A DNA stretch of 64,000 nucleotides from Pseudoclavibacter soli DSM 23366 (GCF_000423505.1 NZ_AUIC01000003.1:248001-312000), one strand, 5' to 3'. Shown: positions 42,984 through 51,994, counted from the stretch's first letter. Numbers and translations: made by a program. The notes: generated by a model not told the origin, from the sequence alone.

Positions 42984-44249
42984 CTACTCGCAGGCGACGC
43001 CGTCGCCGTCCCGGTCCAGCCGCGGGGTCGCATACCCCGGCTGGCCGGCGTACAGCGGGGCCTTGCCCGCAGCTCGCACCGCTTTGCAGTTCGCGTAGTA
43101 CACGCTGCCGCCCGAGTCGCTCGAGCCTCCCGAGCTGTTCGAGGCAGTGCTCCTCCCCGAGCTGGCAGTCCCGCTGTCCGTGGAGCTGCTGCCGGCAGAC
43201 CCGCTGCCCGTGGAGCTGCTGCCACTCGTGCTGGTACCCGAGCTGTCCGCCTGACTCGAGCCGGCATCCTCACTCGCCTGCGCCTGCGTGGCGACGCTGG
43301 CGACCGCCGTGTACGGCGACAGCGTGCTCTGGTACGACTGCTGGTCGGGGCAGGTCTCGAGCACACGGGTGATCGCGTCATGCTCGGCCTGCGTCACCCA
43401 CAGGTCGTAGGCAGCCTTGACAGACACCTGTCGGGCGACATATTCGCACCGGTACCCCTTGTTCGGCGGCAGCCAGGTGGCGGCATCGCCGGCCCCCTTG
43501 GCCTGATTGGTGGGCCCATCCACCGACTGCAGATTGAGCGGGTCGTTGGCCAGCAGCTCGCGCTGATCGCTGCTCAACTGCTGCGCGCCGGTCTGCCAGG
43601 CGTTCGACAGGGCCACCACATGATCGATCTGCACCGCGCTCGAGGTCGTGTTGCCGCGCACGAAATCGATGGTGGTGGATGTGTACACGTCGGCAAGCCT
43701 GCCCGAGAGCACCTTGCAGCCGCCGCTGGTCACCACATCGGTGAGGTCGCGGGCGAGCATGTCGTTGCGGGCATCGCAGCCATTGCGGTCGGGGTCCTTC
43801 CATCCGTCACTGAACTGGTCGCGCGCATACCCGGTCTTCGCGGCCCTGCCCTTGATCTCGAGCGTGTCGAGCACCGCGAGGGCCGTCACCCCGGTCTCGG
43901 TACCGCTGACGGCACCGCTCGACACCGTGGCACCCACCCCAGACAGCTCCTCGGTGGTCGCCTCATCTTCGGCACTGTCAGATTCAGGGTCGGCCGCAGC
44001 GGCATCTTCGGCCGGGCTCGCGCTGGATGCGGCACTCGCGCCACCGGCACTGGTGCTGCTGGTCGTGGCGTTCTGTGCGGTTCCCCCGAAAACTCCTGCC
44101 ACGACGATGCCGACCGCCAGCACCACCCCGGTGATCACCGTGGGCTTGGGCCAGCGCCGGTAGCAGGCGCGGATGCCGCTGAAGATCAGACTGTAGAGGG
44201 CGACGAGCCCGATGAGGATCGCCTTGAGCACCCGGCCGAATCTGTTCAT
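42984..44249 (-). CDS. Membrane-anchored HNH (DUF1524-like) nuclease with excalibur domain
   Basis: A 421-residue export product. A membrane anchor lies at about 38-56 (VITGVVLAVGIVVAGVFGG), followed by a Ser/Ala/Asp-rich linker, then a nuclease domain from about 125: DVYTSTTIDFVRGNTTSSAV then QIDHVVALSNAWQTGA (His-metal finger) and NDPLNLQSVDGPTNQAKGAGD. A second Ser/Gly linker leads to the C-terminal excalibur calcium-binding repeat (YYANCKAVRAAGKAPLYAG, DRDGDGVACE). It probably degrades DNA outside the cell for nutrients or uptake. Stands alone. Confidence 0.9.
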   Translation of the reverse strand: MNRFGRVLKAILIGLVALYSLIFSGIRACYRRWPKPTVITGVVLAVGIVVAGVFGGTAQNATTSSTSAGGASAASSASPAEDAAAADPESDSAEDEATTEELSGVGATVSSGAVSGTETGVTALAVLDTLEIKGRAAKTGYARDQFSDGWKDPDRNGCDARNDMLARDLTDVVTSGGCKVLSGRLADVYTSTTIDFVRGNTTSSAVQIDHVVALSNAWQTGAQQLSSDQRELLANDPLNLQSVDGPTNQAKGAGDAATWLPPNKGYRCEYVARQVSVKAAYDLWVTQAEHDAITRVLETCPDQQSYQSTLSPYTAVASVATQAQASEDAGSSQADSSGTSTSGSSSTGSGSAGSSSTDSGTASSGRSTASNSSGGSSDSGGSVYYANCKAVRAAGKAPLYAGQPGYATPRLDRDGDGVACE

Positions 44250-44283
44250 AACCGTTCGAGCATACGCGCAACCCGACGCGCAG

Positions 44284-44490
44284 TAGGGGTGAAAGTGTGC
44301 TGTCGGGGTGATGCAGCTTCACCCTGAGTGCACATTTCGGGATTTCTTCACCCCCACGGCGCGAGCTACCCGGGCGGGGCTCCCCTCGGAAGCAGCCGCT
44401 CCTCTCAGTTTCACCCCCACGCACATGATTTCGCCGCGACAGTCGCGCAAATGGTGAAATCGTGCACGCACCGATGAAATCGTGCGCACT
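44284..44490. repeat. Intergenic repeat, copy C
   Basis: Contains four TTCACCC/GGGGTGA units with GCACA-like tails and, from 44418, the hairpin module ATGATTTCGCC...TGGTGAAATCGTGCACGCA, followed by GATGAAATCGTGCGCAC. No gene is present. The copy leads directly into the sdaA 3' relic. Confidence 0.75.
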
Positions 44491-44509
44491 CCGTCAAAGC
44501 CACCTGCAC

Positions 44510-44551
44510 TCACCACTCGACGACACTGACGGCCAGGCCACCGCGCGCACG
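44510..44551 (-). pseudogene. Relic of the 3' end of an L-serine dehydratase gene
   Basis: On the minus strand the codons before the stop at 44510-44512 read RGGLAVSVVEW. The functional sdaA at 15687 ends RGGLAVSVVEC, in the same position relative to the intergenic repeat that follows both genes. DNA identity over about 35 bases is also high. Nothing of the rest of the gene is visible upstream, so this is what is left of a second sdaA or of a duplicated segment. Short, hence moderate confidence. Confidence 0.6.
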
Positions 44552-44603
44552 ACTGCATCCATGCTCTCCGGCTCATGCGCCGGGTCTCGGCTGGGAGCGA
44601 CGA

Positions 44604-44792
44604 TCAGGCGACCGCGTTACCGCACTGTGCGCAGAAGCCGGCGCCCTGCGCGAGTTCCGCGCTGCATGTCGGGCAGCAGCCGGCCTGAGCCGCCGGGGTG
44701 CCGCATTCCGGGCAGAATCTGGCATCGGATGGCATGCGCGCGCCGCACGAGGGGCAGCCGGCGCGAAGCTTCGCGGCGGGGTCGATGCCCAC
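44604..44792 (-). CDS. Small double zinc-ribbon protein or C-terminal fragment
   Basis: A 62-codon frame from GTG 44792 with eight cysteines in four CxxC-type pairs: CPSCGARMPSDARFCPECG and CPTCSAELAQGAGFCAQCG. Two rubredoxin-like zinc ribbons of this kind usually form the C-terminal tail of larger proteins such as SPFH or membrane proteins. No good ribosome site lies before the GTG, so it could be a fragment of a lost gene. The cysteine pattern shows that it is, or was, coding. Confidence 0.55.
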   Translation of the reverse strand: MGIDPAAKLRAGCPSCGARMPSDARFCPECGTPAAQAGCCPTCSAELAQGAGFCAQCGNAVA

Positions 44793-44940
44793 GGTCAGGA
44801 AGATACGCCGAGGGAAATTCCTCCGGACATGGCGTTCGCTCCCTCACGTTCATGGTGCTGCGAAGACAGAACGTGCCCCGTGCGCGTGAACGGCTGGTAT
44901 CGGGCAGGTGTACCAGTGGGAGCAACCGCTCAGCCCAAGC

Positions 44941-47334
44941 TCACTCCCCTGCCCAGGCCAGAAACTCCTCTGCGGCGATCACTGGCTTGCCCCATTGTGC
45001 TGCCTTCTTCGCCTTGCCTGACTGCGTGCCGCGCTCGGCGACGACGAGCACGTCGGTCTTGGTCTTGGTCATGTTCTCAGACAGGGCAAGCCCATGCGCC
45101 AGGGCGATCTGCTCCATCTCGCCGCGACTGACCTCGCCACGGCCGGCCAGATTCACCGTGCCGGTGAAGCACACCCGCGCACCGGGGCACAGCACGGTGT
45201 GCAGGTCGAGTGAGGAGTCGGGCTCGAAACCCTCTGGCAGCACCGAGATGCCGAAGGATGCCTCGACCTCGCGCAGTCGCGAGACCACGCTCTCGTCACG
45301 GTCGACCACGCGATCCCATGCCGCACCCAATGCATCGGCGAGCACCTGTGCCGGATCGTCCTGAGGTGTCAGAGCCCCGCCGACGGTAAACCCGGCCGCA
45401 TCGACTCGCCCCGTGGGCCCGGTCGTGCGGGTGAGCAGATATCCACGACCCCCGGCATTGGAGCCGAGCGCCACCCCGCCTTCAGCCGCCGGCGTCGCTG
45501 GGTCGGACTGCTGCATCCGGCCGCCGATGTCACGCAGGGCACGCGCGCGCTCGAGTGCGGTGGGCGCAGTCAGTGCTGTGCGGTCGGATGCCGTGAGCAG
45601 TTCCGGGGCGATCTCGGCTCCCAGCGGCATCTGCTGCACGACCCCGTTGCGCTTGAGCTCGGAGTCGATGAGCCCGAGCGTTCGGTCGATGTCGACACCG
45701 ACCGGGATGCGCCCGGCCAGCAGCGGGGACAGCGCCGCCCACGCCTCGGTGAGCACGGGTGCCAGCTGCACGTCTCGCGTGGTGATGCCGAACTCTGCCT
45801 GGGCCGAGTAGAGGTCGCTGGTGGGGTTGACCACCGTGGTCGCCTCGTCGCCGTCGTCGGTGACCACGGCGATCTCGATGGGACGCGGCCGGTAGCGGTC
45901 TCCCTCGTTGCCGACGAACAGCGCCGAGAGATAGACGTGAGCCGGTGCTGCACCCGCTGGCGAGCCGGCGTTGAGAAACCGCCGTACGCGAATGTCGGTC
46001 TTCAGATCGCGCGGCAGCACCTCGCGTTTGAGCACCAACCCGTCGAGGTTGGTGCACCGGCTGAGCGCGACGTAGAGCTGCCCATTGGCGAAGGTACCAC
46101 CGGTGAGATCGACGACCACATGGTCGAGCGTCTGCCCCTGGCTCTTGTGAATGGTGATCGCCCATGCGAGCTTCATGGGCAGCTGTGTGAACGTGCCGAT
46201 CACCTGATGCGTCAGCGACCCGCCACGCACCTCGGGGCGGGTGATCTCCCACACGTGCCGGTGCACCTCGACGAGCCGACCGTCGCGCAGTCGCACGCCC
46301 ACCACCGGGTCGTCGGCGTCAGCGTCGATGCGCTCGATGCGACCGATGCTTCCGTTGACCCAGCTGCCGTCGGCCTCGTTGTTCAGCAACATCACCTGGG
46401 CGCCCACCGCCAGGTGCAGGGTGTCGTCGGTGGGATGCTCGAACCCGTCGATCTCGCCGCTCACGGTGGCCTCGAACACGGTGGGGTGCTCGGTGATACG
46501 TGCGAGCATGGCTCGGTTGCGGGCGCGCACGATGCGGTTCGTGGTGGCCAGTGTCAGCCAGTACTCGTCGAGGTCGGGCTCGAAGTCTGGCACCGTGCGC
46601 CGATTCAGCTGCGCCCGAGCCTCGTCGAGCAGGGCGCCCTCGCGCACCGCGTTGAGCAGGTCGACCAGCTGGGTGTCGCCGATCTGGCGGAACACTGTGG
46701 TCAGCTCTCTGGTCGGGAACGCAGCCGCGTCGAAGCTGTGCGCCGAGAAGAAGTAGGGTGTGCCGTAGTGCTCGTCGATGAAGGCAGCCTCCGCCTCGGT
46801 GACCACCGGAGGCAGCTGATACAGGTCGCCGACGAGCACCATCTGCACACCGCCGAACGGCTCACCGGGCCTGGGCCCGAAGCGCTCGAGAGCGGCGACC
46901 ATGGCATCGAACAGGTCGGCGCGCACCATTGACGCCTCGTCGACGATGAGTGTGTCGAGCTCGGCGAGCACCTTCGCAAATCGGCCCGGCCGGTAGCGGG
47001 GGCCGCGCACCATCTGCTCGTCGACGCCCATGGGGAATGAGAACAGCCGGTGGATCGTGTACCCATCGACGTTGAGCGCCGCGATGCCGGTGGGCGCGAC
47101 CGTGATCGCGCGCCGGTCGGTGTGTGCGAGATACAGCCGGATCAGCGTCGACTTGCCGGTGCCTGCACGCCCCGTGAGAAACATGTTGCTGCCCTGCTCG
47201 AGCAGCTCAAGCGCCTCGGCGAACTCGTCAGTGAGCGTCAGTGACGCATGCGTGCTGGGGTCGGCGACGGTGGATACCCCACTCGGTTTGGCCTCGCCCT
47301 GCTGCAGAGCGTGCGGTGCGGCGTGTCTGCCCAA
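44941..47334 (-). CDS. PIF1-like superfamily 1 helicase with C-terminal BRCT domain
   Basis: About 797 residues from TTG 47334 behind AAGGGGG. The N-terminal half is a PIF1/RecD-like helicase: NMFLTGRAGTGKSTLIRL, TVAPTGIAALNV, TLIVDEASMVRADLFDAM, VLVGDLYQLPPV and, at the end, AWAITIHKSQGQTLDHVVVD with YVALSRCTNLDGL. A middle part of about 200 residues is not recognised. The C terminus (VCFTGTVNLAGRGEVSRGEM; TDVLVVAERGTQSGKAKKA; GKPVIAAEEFLAW) is a BRCT domain like that of DNA ligase. It should unwind DNA in repair or replication. Start uncertain. Confidence 0.87.
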   Translation of the reverse strand: MGRHAAPHALQQGEAKPSGVSTVADPSTHASLTLTDEFAEALELLEQGSNMFLTGRAGTGKSTLIRLYLAHTDRRAITVAPTGIAALNVDGYTIHRLFSFPMGVDEQMVRGPRYRPGRFAKVLAELDTLIVDEASMVRADLFDAMVAALERFGPRPGEPFGGVQMVLVGDLYQLPPVVTEAEAAFIDEHYGTPYFFSAHSFDAAAFPTRELTTVFRQIGDTQLVDLLNAVREGALLDEARAQLNRRTVPDFEPDLDEYWLTLATTNRIVRARNRAMLARITEHPTVFEATVSGEIDGFEHPTDDTLHLAVGAQVMLLNNEADGSWVNGSIGRIERIDADADDPVVGVRLRDGRLVEVHRHVWEITRPEVRGGSLTHQVIGTFTQLPMKLAWAITIHKSQGQTLDHVVVDLTGGTFANGQLYVALSRCTNLDGLVLKREVLPRDLKTDIRVRRFLNAGSPAGAAPAHVYLSALFVGNEGDRYRPRPIEIAVVTDDGDEATTVVNPTSDLYSAQAEFGITTRDVQLAPVLTEAWAALSPLLAGRIPVGVDIDRTLGLIDSELKRNGVVQQMPLGAEIAPELLTASDRTALTAPTALERARALRDIGGRMQQSDPATPAAEGGVALGSNAGGRGYLLTRTTGPTGRVDAAGFTVGGALTPQDDPAQVLADALGAAWDRVVDRDESVVSRLREVEASFGISVLPEGFEPDSSLDLHTVLCPGARVCFTGTVNLAGRGEVSRGEMEQIALAHGLALSENMTKTKTDVLVVAERGTQSGKAKKAAQWGKPVIAAEEFLAWAGE

Positions 47335-47405
47335 TTCATCCCCCTTGTCTCGTGGCAATTGTCGCAGAGTCTGCAGCAGCTGCCCCGCGCTGTGAGCTGG
47401 AGTGC

Positions 47406-47777
47406 TCAGTGCGACGACAGCACCGCCCACGCGATCAGCGAGTCGATGCGCCGCACGTCGGCCTTTCTCGTGAGTTTGATCTTCACATGCCCGGCTCGGG
47501 TCCACAGCTCGATCTCGGAGTTGAAGTCGAGCGTGCCCGCATTCTCCGACGACCACATGTTGATCGACGAGTACGGCAGCGAGTACATCTCGACCTTGCG
47601 GCCGGTCATGCCCTGGGCGTCACGCACGATCAGGCGCCCGTCGGTGAACGTCGCCGAATCTCGGAAGGTGCGGAACGACGCGATCGCCCGCTCCCCGTTG
47701 ATCAGCAGCGCTTGGATGTCGCTGGGCGTCGGAATCTCCTCCTGAAGCGTCCAGCTGAGAATGTTTTCTGTTTCCAT
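47406..47777 (-). CDS. PH-like domain protein (bacterial pleckstrin homology)
   Basis: A 123-residue cytoplasmic protein. INGERAIASFRTFRDSATFTD, RLIVRDAQGMTGRKVEMYSLPYSSINMW and LDFNSEIELWTRAGHVKIKL follow the strand pattern of bacterial PH domains, ending in one amphipathic helix. Homologues are widespread and their role is unknown; possibly protein or membrane contact. It precedes the helicase gene by about 70 bases and may share its transcript. Confidence 0.82.
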   Translation of the reverse strand: METENILSWTLQEEIPTPSDIQALLINGERAIASFRTFRDSATFTDGRLIVRDAQGMTGRKVEMYSLPYSSINMWSSENAGTLDFNSEIELWTRAGHVKIKLTRKADVRRIDSLIAWAVLSSH

Positions 47778-47858
47778 GGTGCCATCATGGCACGAGCCAC
47801 CGACACGGTTTGAGTCCCGCTGCTCAACTCGGAGCCCGTCTCAAGACGCCCGAATGGA

Positions 47859-47864
47859 TATTAT
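47859..47864 (+). promoter_or_regulatory. Putative -10 box of the NaeI-like gene (leaderless start)
   Basis: TATTAT ends six bases before the GTG start of the endonuclease gene, in an AT-rich patch. This spacing makes a leaderless mRNA likely and no ribosome site is present. Confidence 0.5.
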
Positions 47865-47870
47865 AGAGCT

Positions 47871-48794
47871 GTGACCGCATGTGAACTACCGACAGCGAAG
47901 GACGCCGACCGTGGTGCATTCGAAGTCGCGTCCGAGTTGTTACGGTTAGACCCCGACGGATCCCGCATGGCGAAGGTGTTCCGAGCCACTTTTGATCAGT
48001 TGTATGACGGCCAGCACACGGGCCGATACAGTGTTGATCAGCTTTTTAAAACGGAGAAGACACACTTCGGCACCTTGATCGAAATCAACCTGCAGCGAGA
48101 GCTGAACCTCAGCGATGGCGAGATTCTCGATTTCAAGATCGCCGGGCACGAAGTAGATTGCAAGTATTCTCACACTGGCGCTTGGATGCTTCCGATAGAG
48201 AGTTTCGGGCAACTCATCTTGGTTACTCAGGCCAGTGACCAAGAATCTGTCTGGAGTGTCGGAGTCGTTCGCGTGACGGAGGCCAATCGAAGAACCAGCG
48301 AAAACCGTGACAAGAAGACTGGCTTGAACGCCCATGGACGCTCTCAGATCATCTGGCTCTTCAAAGATGCCCCTATGCAGCCGAACGCTCTGCTCCAACT
48401 TCCGGAAGACGTGGTGACTGCGATAATGTTGGGCACGAGCGGCCAAGCACGAGTAAACGAGCTTTTCCGCCGAGCGACCAACCGCGTCCTGACGCGCAAT
48501 ATCATCGCGACCGTCGCACAACAGGATGATTATATGAAGCGTGTGCGTGACAATGGAGGCTCTCGCAGCGCGCTCAGGCCTGAAGGTATTCTAATATTGA
48601 GCGGCGACTACAGCGTTCAACGAAACATCGCAATCGAGCTCGGCGCTGCAGTACCATCACCCGGCGAGCTTGTAAGCATCCAGGTAGCTCCGGCAGGTGA
48701 GACGGACGGAGCTTATATCGCTGGAACCCGCTGGTGTATCGCTCCTTCTGGTGATGCCGTCACTTCCCCCGCTCCAGTAATACCAACGAAATGA
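47871..48794 (+). CDS. NaeI-family type IIE restriction endonuclease
   Basis: A 307-residue homologue of NaeI (GCCGGC). DQLYDGQHTGRYSVDQL, then KTEKTHFGTLIEINL, EVDCKYSHTGAWMLPIES and the C-terminal ARVNELFRR, IATVAQQDDYMKRVR and SRSALRPEGILIL follow NaeI closely. The PD-(D/E)xK residues fit one position later than in NaeI: Glu71, Asp87, Asp96, Lys98. Leu44 corresponds to NaeI Leu43, whose change to Lys gives NaeI topoisomerase activity. The C-terminal part would be the second, allosteric DNA-binding domain. Clearly lower GC than the neighbours, as in acquired genes. The site GCCGGC is inferred. Confidence 0.92.
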   Translation: MTACELPTAKDADRGAFEVASELLRLDPDGSRMAKVFRATFDQLYDGQHTGRYSVDQLFKTEKTHFGTLIEINLQRELNLSDGEILDFKIAGHEVDCKYSHTGAWMLPIESFGQLILVTQASDQESVWSVGVVRVTEANRRTSENRDKKTGLNAHGRSQIIWLFKDAPMQPNALLQLPEDVVTAIMLGTSGQARVNELFRRATNRVLTRNIIATVAQQDDYMKRVRDNGGSRSALRPEGILILSGDYSVQRNIAIELGAAVPSPGELVSIQVAPAGETDGAYIAGTRWCIAPSGDAVTSPAPVIPTK

Positions 48795-48939
48795 GTACAC
48801 CTACTGGTTCTGATACCGAGGCGTAATGATTCGGCGACATGGCCATGATGAGTTGAGAGGTGTGGACCTCCGATCGTGAAGTGGAGCTGTTCAGCTCAAC
48901 CGTTTCACGAGTTACGAGACACTCACGTTCCCCACGCTC
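48795..48939. other. Intergenic space behind the NaeI-like gene
   Basis: About 145 bases without a supported gene. The left end of the IS481 relic may lie here, but no inverted repeat could be identified. Confidence 0.4.
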
Positions 48940-49830
48940 ATAATGCCCTGAACTGTTGGCCCTCGTTTCCGGATGGCACGCCTGATCGTCGATGACGAAT
49001 GCCCCGTCGCCATCGTCATCGCGGCGAAGCCGTTCATGTTCTCGCCGGTCACCGCCCGGATGCGGGCGGCTCAGCTGCGGTGGGAGTGTGGCCGGAATGG
49101 CGGATCCGCTCGATCCGTCCACAGTAATGCTGGAGAAGACGCCGCTGCCCTTGTCCAAGCGGACAGTGAAGCGAGGTCGCGACTTGGGCCAGTCCAGATC
49201 GCTGGCGTGCTCGGGCAATCAGCCTCGACGGCCCACTCGGTTCTAGTGTGTTGCCGCATCAATCCGCTGTACGAGATCGCCCCGGTCGTCAGCGAGACCG
49301 GCCGACGCTCCGAGCGCGACCGAGCTGGTTCGCTGATCCACGTGGATGGTCACCATTTTCGGCAACATCCTGACGGTGGCGACTGGGCACTACGTTCGTT
49401 CATATCGTCATCAACGACCACTCCCGCGTCGCCCACGCCAAGATCCACTCGGACGAGAAGAAAGCCACCGCGATCGATATCATGCACCATACCGTCACCT
49501 AGTTCGCCGAGCGTGGCGTCACCGTCGAACGCGTCCTCTCAGGCAACGGTTCCACACATAGGTTGCATGCCTGGCGATACGCCCCTGCACGGTGCCCGGG
49601 ATCCGCCCAAGCATCCCCTACCAGCCCGCAGACTAACGGTAAGATCGAGCGGCCGTCAGCGCACCCTCGCTGACGGTTGGACCCACGCCCGCTTCTACGG
49701 ATCGAGATCGAACGTCGAACAGCGGTTCCCGGCTGGATCCACCACCACAATCATCACAGACGCCACTCCGCAATCGGAGCCCCGCTCATCAGTAGAATCG
49801 AAAACAACCTCCCTGGACATTACATCTAGC
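48940..49830 (+). pseudogene. IS481-family transposase relic
   Basis: Scattered over three frames are pieces of an IS481 transposase: RLGPVQIAGVLGQSASTAHS and GSLIHVDGHHF (first Asp region), then HIVINDHSRVAHAKIHSDEK, FAERGVTVERVLSGNGS (second catalytic region with DNG changed to GNG) and SPTSPQTNGKIERP, ending PGWIHHHNHHRRHSAIGAP and NLPGH. In-frame stops (for example TAG at 49499) and several shifts make it nonfunctional. It lies between the endonuclease and methyltransferase genes. Confidence 0.85.
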
Positions 49831-50821
49831 TAACTACGCGGAGTTTAGAACGGGTAATCTTCCTCTGCGAGTCAACCGCACCTAGTGCTTCCGCGATCGA
49901 ACTTCCAACTGCCTTGGCGACGGGCGGCGGGAAGGCATTGCCGATCTGTCGATACACGGATGTTTTTCGTCCGTAAAAATGCCATTCGGGTGCGAAGCCC
50001 TGCACTCTGGCAGCCATAGCATTAGTGAGACGTGGTACATAGTCAACGGGCGCTTCCGAGCCTGGAGCCTCGTCCGCGATGCCTCTGCCGTCAACACCGA
50101 GCCGAAGCCACGCCTGCTTCGCGCGGGTCGGGCCGAGGTCAGCTCCGCCGTGCTTCTTAGACCCCCCGACAAGTGTCGGAGCAATGTTGTTAGCCCCCCT
50201 AGCCCAGGTCTCGGCTCCAGCCCAGCCTCGGGCTCCCATCAACGGGCGCAGCGTCGAGCCAACCGTGGGTGGCGTGCCAATGGCACGAGGCCACTCGAAT
50301 CTGCGGAAGTTGCGACGCCTCATCGCAACAAGAATGAACCGAGGCCGCAGCTGCGGAACTCCAAATTCGCTGGAGTTCAGCAGCTGCCAGTCGGCATCGT
50401 AACCCATGCCATCAAGTGCATCTAGGATTGATTGCCGATAGGGAGCAAACCGTGCAGATGCGAGCCCCTTGACATTTTCCAGCATGACCGCAGCTGGCCT
50501 GGCCTCTCGAACAAGACGAATCGCTTCGGGAAACAGATCGCGCTCGTCATCGGCACCAAGTTGCTTGCCAGCAATTGAGAATGGAGGGCAAGGGACTCCA
50601 CCGGCAATGAGGTCAATCCCCTTGTAAGCACGCCCGCTTACCTCGCGGACATCTCCTTCATGCACATCCCAGCGGGGGCGGTTCAGTCGAAGCGTCGCGG
50701 CAGCGTCCTTGTCGATCTCGACAGCAAGGGAGTGACCAAACCCAGCCATCTCTAGTCCTGAAGACTGACCGCCTGCGCCGGCGCAGATTTCCAAAACACT
50801 GAGCCGCGAAGTATATGTCAT
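49826..50821 (-). CDS. DNA (cytosine-5) methyltransferase, partner of the NaeI-like enzyme
   Basis: 331 residues with C5-methyltransferase motifs: I LEICAGAGGQSSGLEMAGF, IV VPCPPFSIAGKQLG with the catalytic Cys, VI MLENVKG, VIII QLRPRFILVAMRR, and IX/X RLTNAMAARVQGF and YRQIGNAFPPPVAKAVG. The target-recognition region lies at about 185-265. It starts at ATG 50821 with GAGAGG upstream and faces the NaeI-like gene. It probably modifies the same site (GCCGGC, inferred) and protects the chromosome. Confidence 0.93.
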   Translation of the reverse strand: MTYTSRLSVLEICAGAGGQSSGLEMAGFGHSLAVEIDKDAAATLRLNRPRWDVHEGDVREVSGRAYKGIDLIAGGVPCPPFSIAGKQLGADDERDLFPEAIRLVREARPAAVMLENVKGLASARFAPYRQSILDALDGMGYDADWQLLNSSEFGVPQLRPRFILVAMRRRNFRRFEWPRAIGTPPTVGSTLRPLMGARGWAGAETWARGANNIAPTLVGGSKKHGGADLGPTRAKQAWLRLGVDGRGIADEAPGSEAPVDYVPRLTNAMAARVQGFAPEWHFYGRKTSVYRQIGNAFPPPVAKAVGSSIAEALGAVDSQRKITRSKLRVVS

Positions 50822-50956
50822 GTAGTCAATCCTCTCATCTATTCAAGCCTGCTGGAAGTTGTTCCATCGGCGAAGCAGATTATGCTCGGCCCCTGTGACA
50901 CTGTCCCCGGAAGGTGGAGTACGTCTGTCGCATTGGGCCTGGGATATCCTGGCATC

Positions 50957-51964
50957 ATGCCCTACCCGCTCGACGCATACCTGCACCTGACGCAGGCTGA
51001 TGCTCGGGCCCAGTTCGAGCGCGTTCTGGCACGCACCCCCACAGCCCCCGGCGGCCGCCAGGAGGCGTTCCTGCCCATCGAGACGCTGCTGTGCTTCGGC
51101 GCCAGCTTCCGCGTCAACGGGCACGGCTACGGCGGAGCGAACATCTCCAAGGCGCCGATGCCGATCCCGCAGCTGGCGCGACTGTTCCGGCGCTCGCCCG
51201 GAAGCATCATCCGCAAGATGTCGAACCTCGACGGGTCGAGCCCCAACGGCGCCAAGAACGACGTGCTTGTGGCCCTCGAGCTCACTCGCGACGTGACGGC
51301 ATATCTCGCCATCTATCAGCAGCTCCTGCTCGCGGCCCGCGCGGCCGACATCACCGCGCAGCAGCTGCCCGACTTCCTCGATCTCGTGCCACACGACGAA
51401 CCGTCCGATATCGGCACCTTCTTCGAGGTGGATCTCGTGCCAGATTGGCAGATGGAACAAGCCGTGCAGATCGAACTGGACGACTGGCACAAGAAAGCCC
51501 CCGACATCCCCACGGCCGAAACCGAACGGCTGGCGCTTGCCGGCCAGCGCATCGGCCAGCAGCGCTTCGCCAAGGATGTGCTGCGCAACTACCAGCGCAC
51601 CTGTGCCTTCTGCGGGTTGAGCGCCGATGCCATCGCGCACAGCAGGCACTTGCTGATCGCCAGTCATGTGAAGCCGTGGAAAGACGCCACCGGACGCGAG
51701 CGCCTCGACCCGACCAACGGCATCGCCGCCTGCCCGACGCACGATGCGGCGTTCGATCAGGGCCTGGTCACCGTGGCCGATGATCTGTCGATCGTGCGTG
51801 CTCCGCACCTACAGGCTGCCGTGGCTGCTGATGCGCAGGTGGCGCACAACTTCGGGCCCGCAGGGATGCGCGATCACCTCCTCGTGCCCTCTCCCGCTTC
51901 ATCACCGGGCGGCACGTACCTGAGATGGCATCGCGAACATGTCTGGGGTAGCATCCCGCGTTGA
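50957..51964 (+). CDS. HNH endonuclease, predicted restriction enzyme
   Basis: A 335-residue protein from ATG 50957. The C-terminal HNH domain has CAFCGL, LIASHVKPWKDATGRERLDP, then NGIAACPTHDAAFDQG, the form seen in predicted restriction endonucleases of COG3440 type. The N-terminal 190 residues (LPIETLLCFGASFRVNGHGY; FRRSPGSIIRKMSNLDGSSP) are conserved in such proteins but have no known function. It is divergent from the methyltransferase gene, separated by 135 bases. It may be a second nuclease using the same methylation as self mark, or a modification-dependent enzyme. Confidence 0.85.
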   Translation: MPYPLDAYLHLTQADARAQFERVLARTPTAPGGRQEAFLPIETLLCFGASFRVNGHGYGGANISKAPMPIPQLARLFRRSPGSIIRKMSNLDGSSPNGAKNDVLVALELTRDVTAYLAIYQQLLLAARAADITAQQLPDFLDLVPHDEPSDIGTFFEVDLVPDWQMEQAVQIELDDWHKKAPDIPTAETERLALAGQRIGQQRFAKDVLRNYQRTCAFCGLSADAIAHSRHLLIASHVKPWKDATGRERLDPTNGIAACPTHDAAFDQGLVTVADDLSIVRAPHLQAAVAADAQVAHNFGPAGMRDHLLVPSPASSPGGTYLRWHREHVWGSIPR

Positions 51965-51994
51965 CCACCGGGCCGCTGCCTGCACCTGTGCCTG

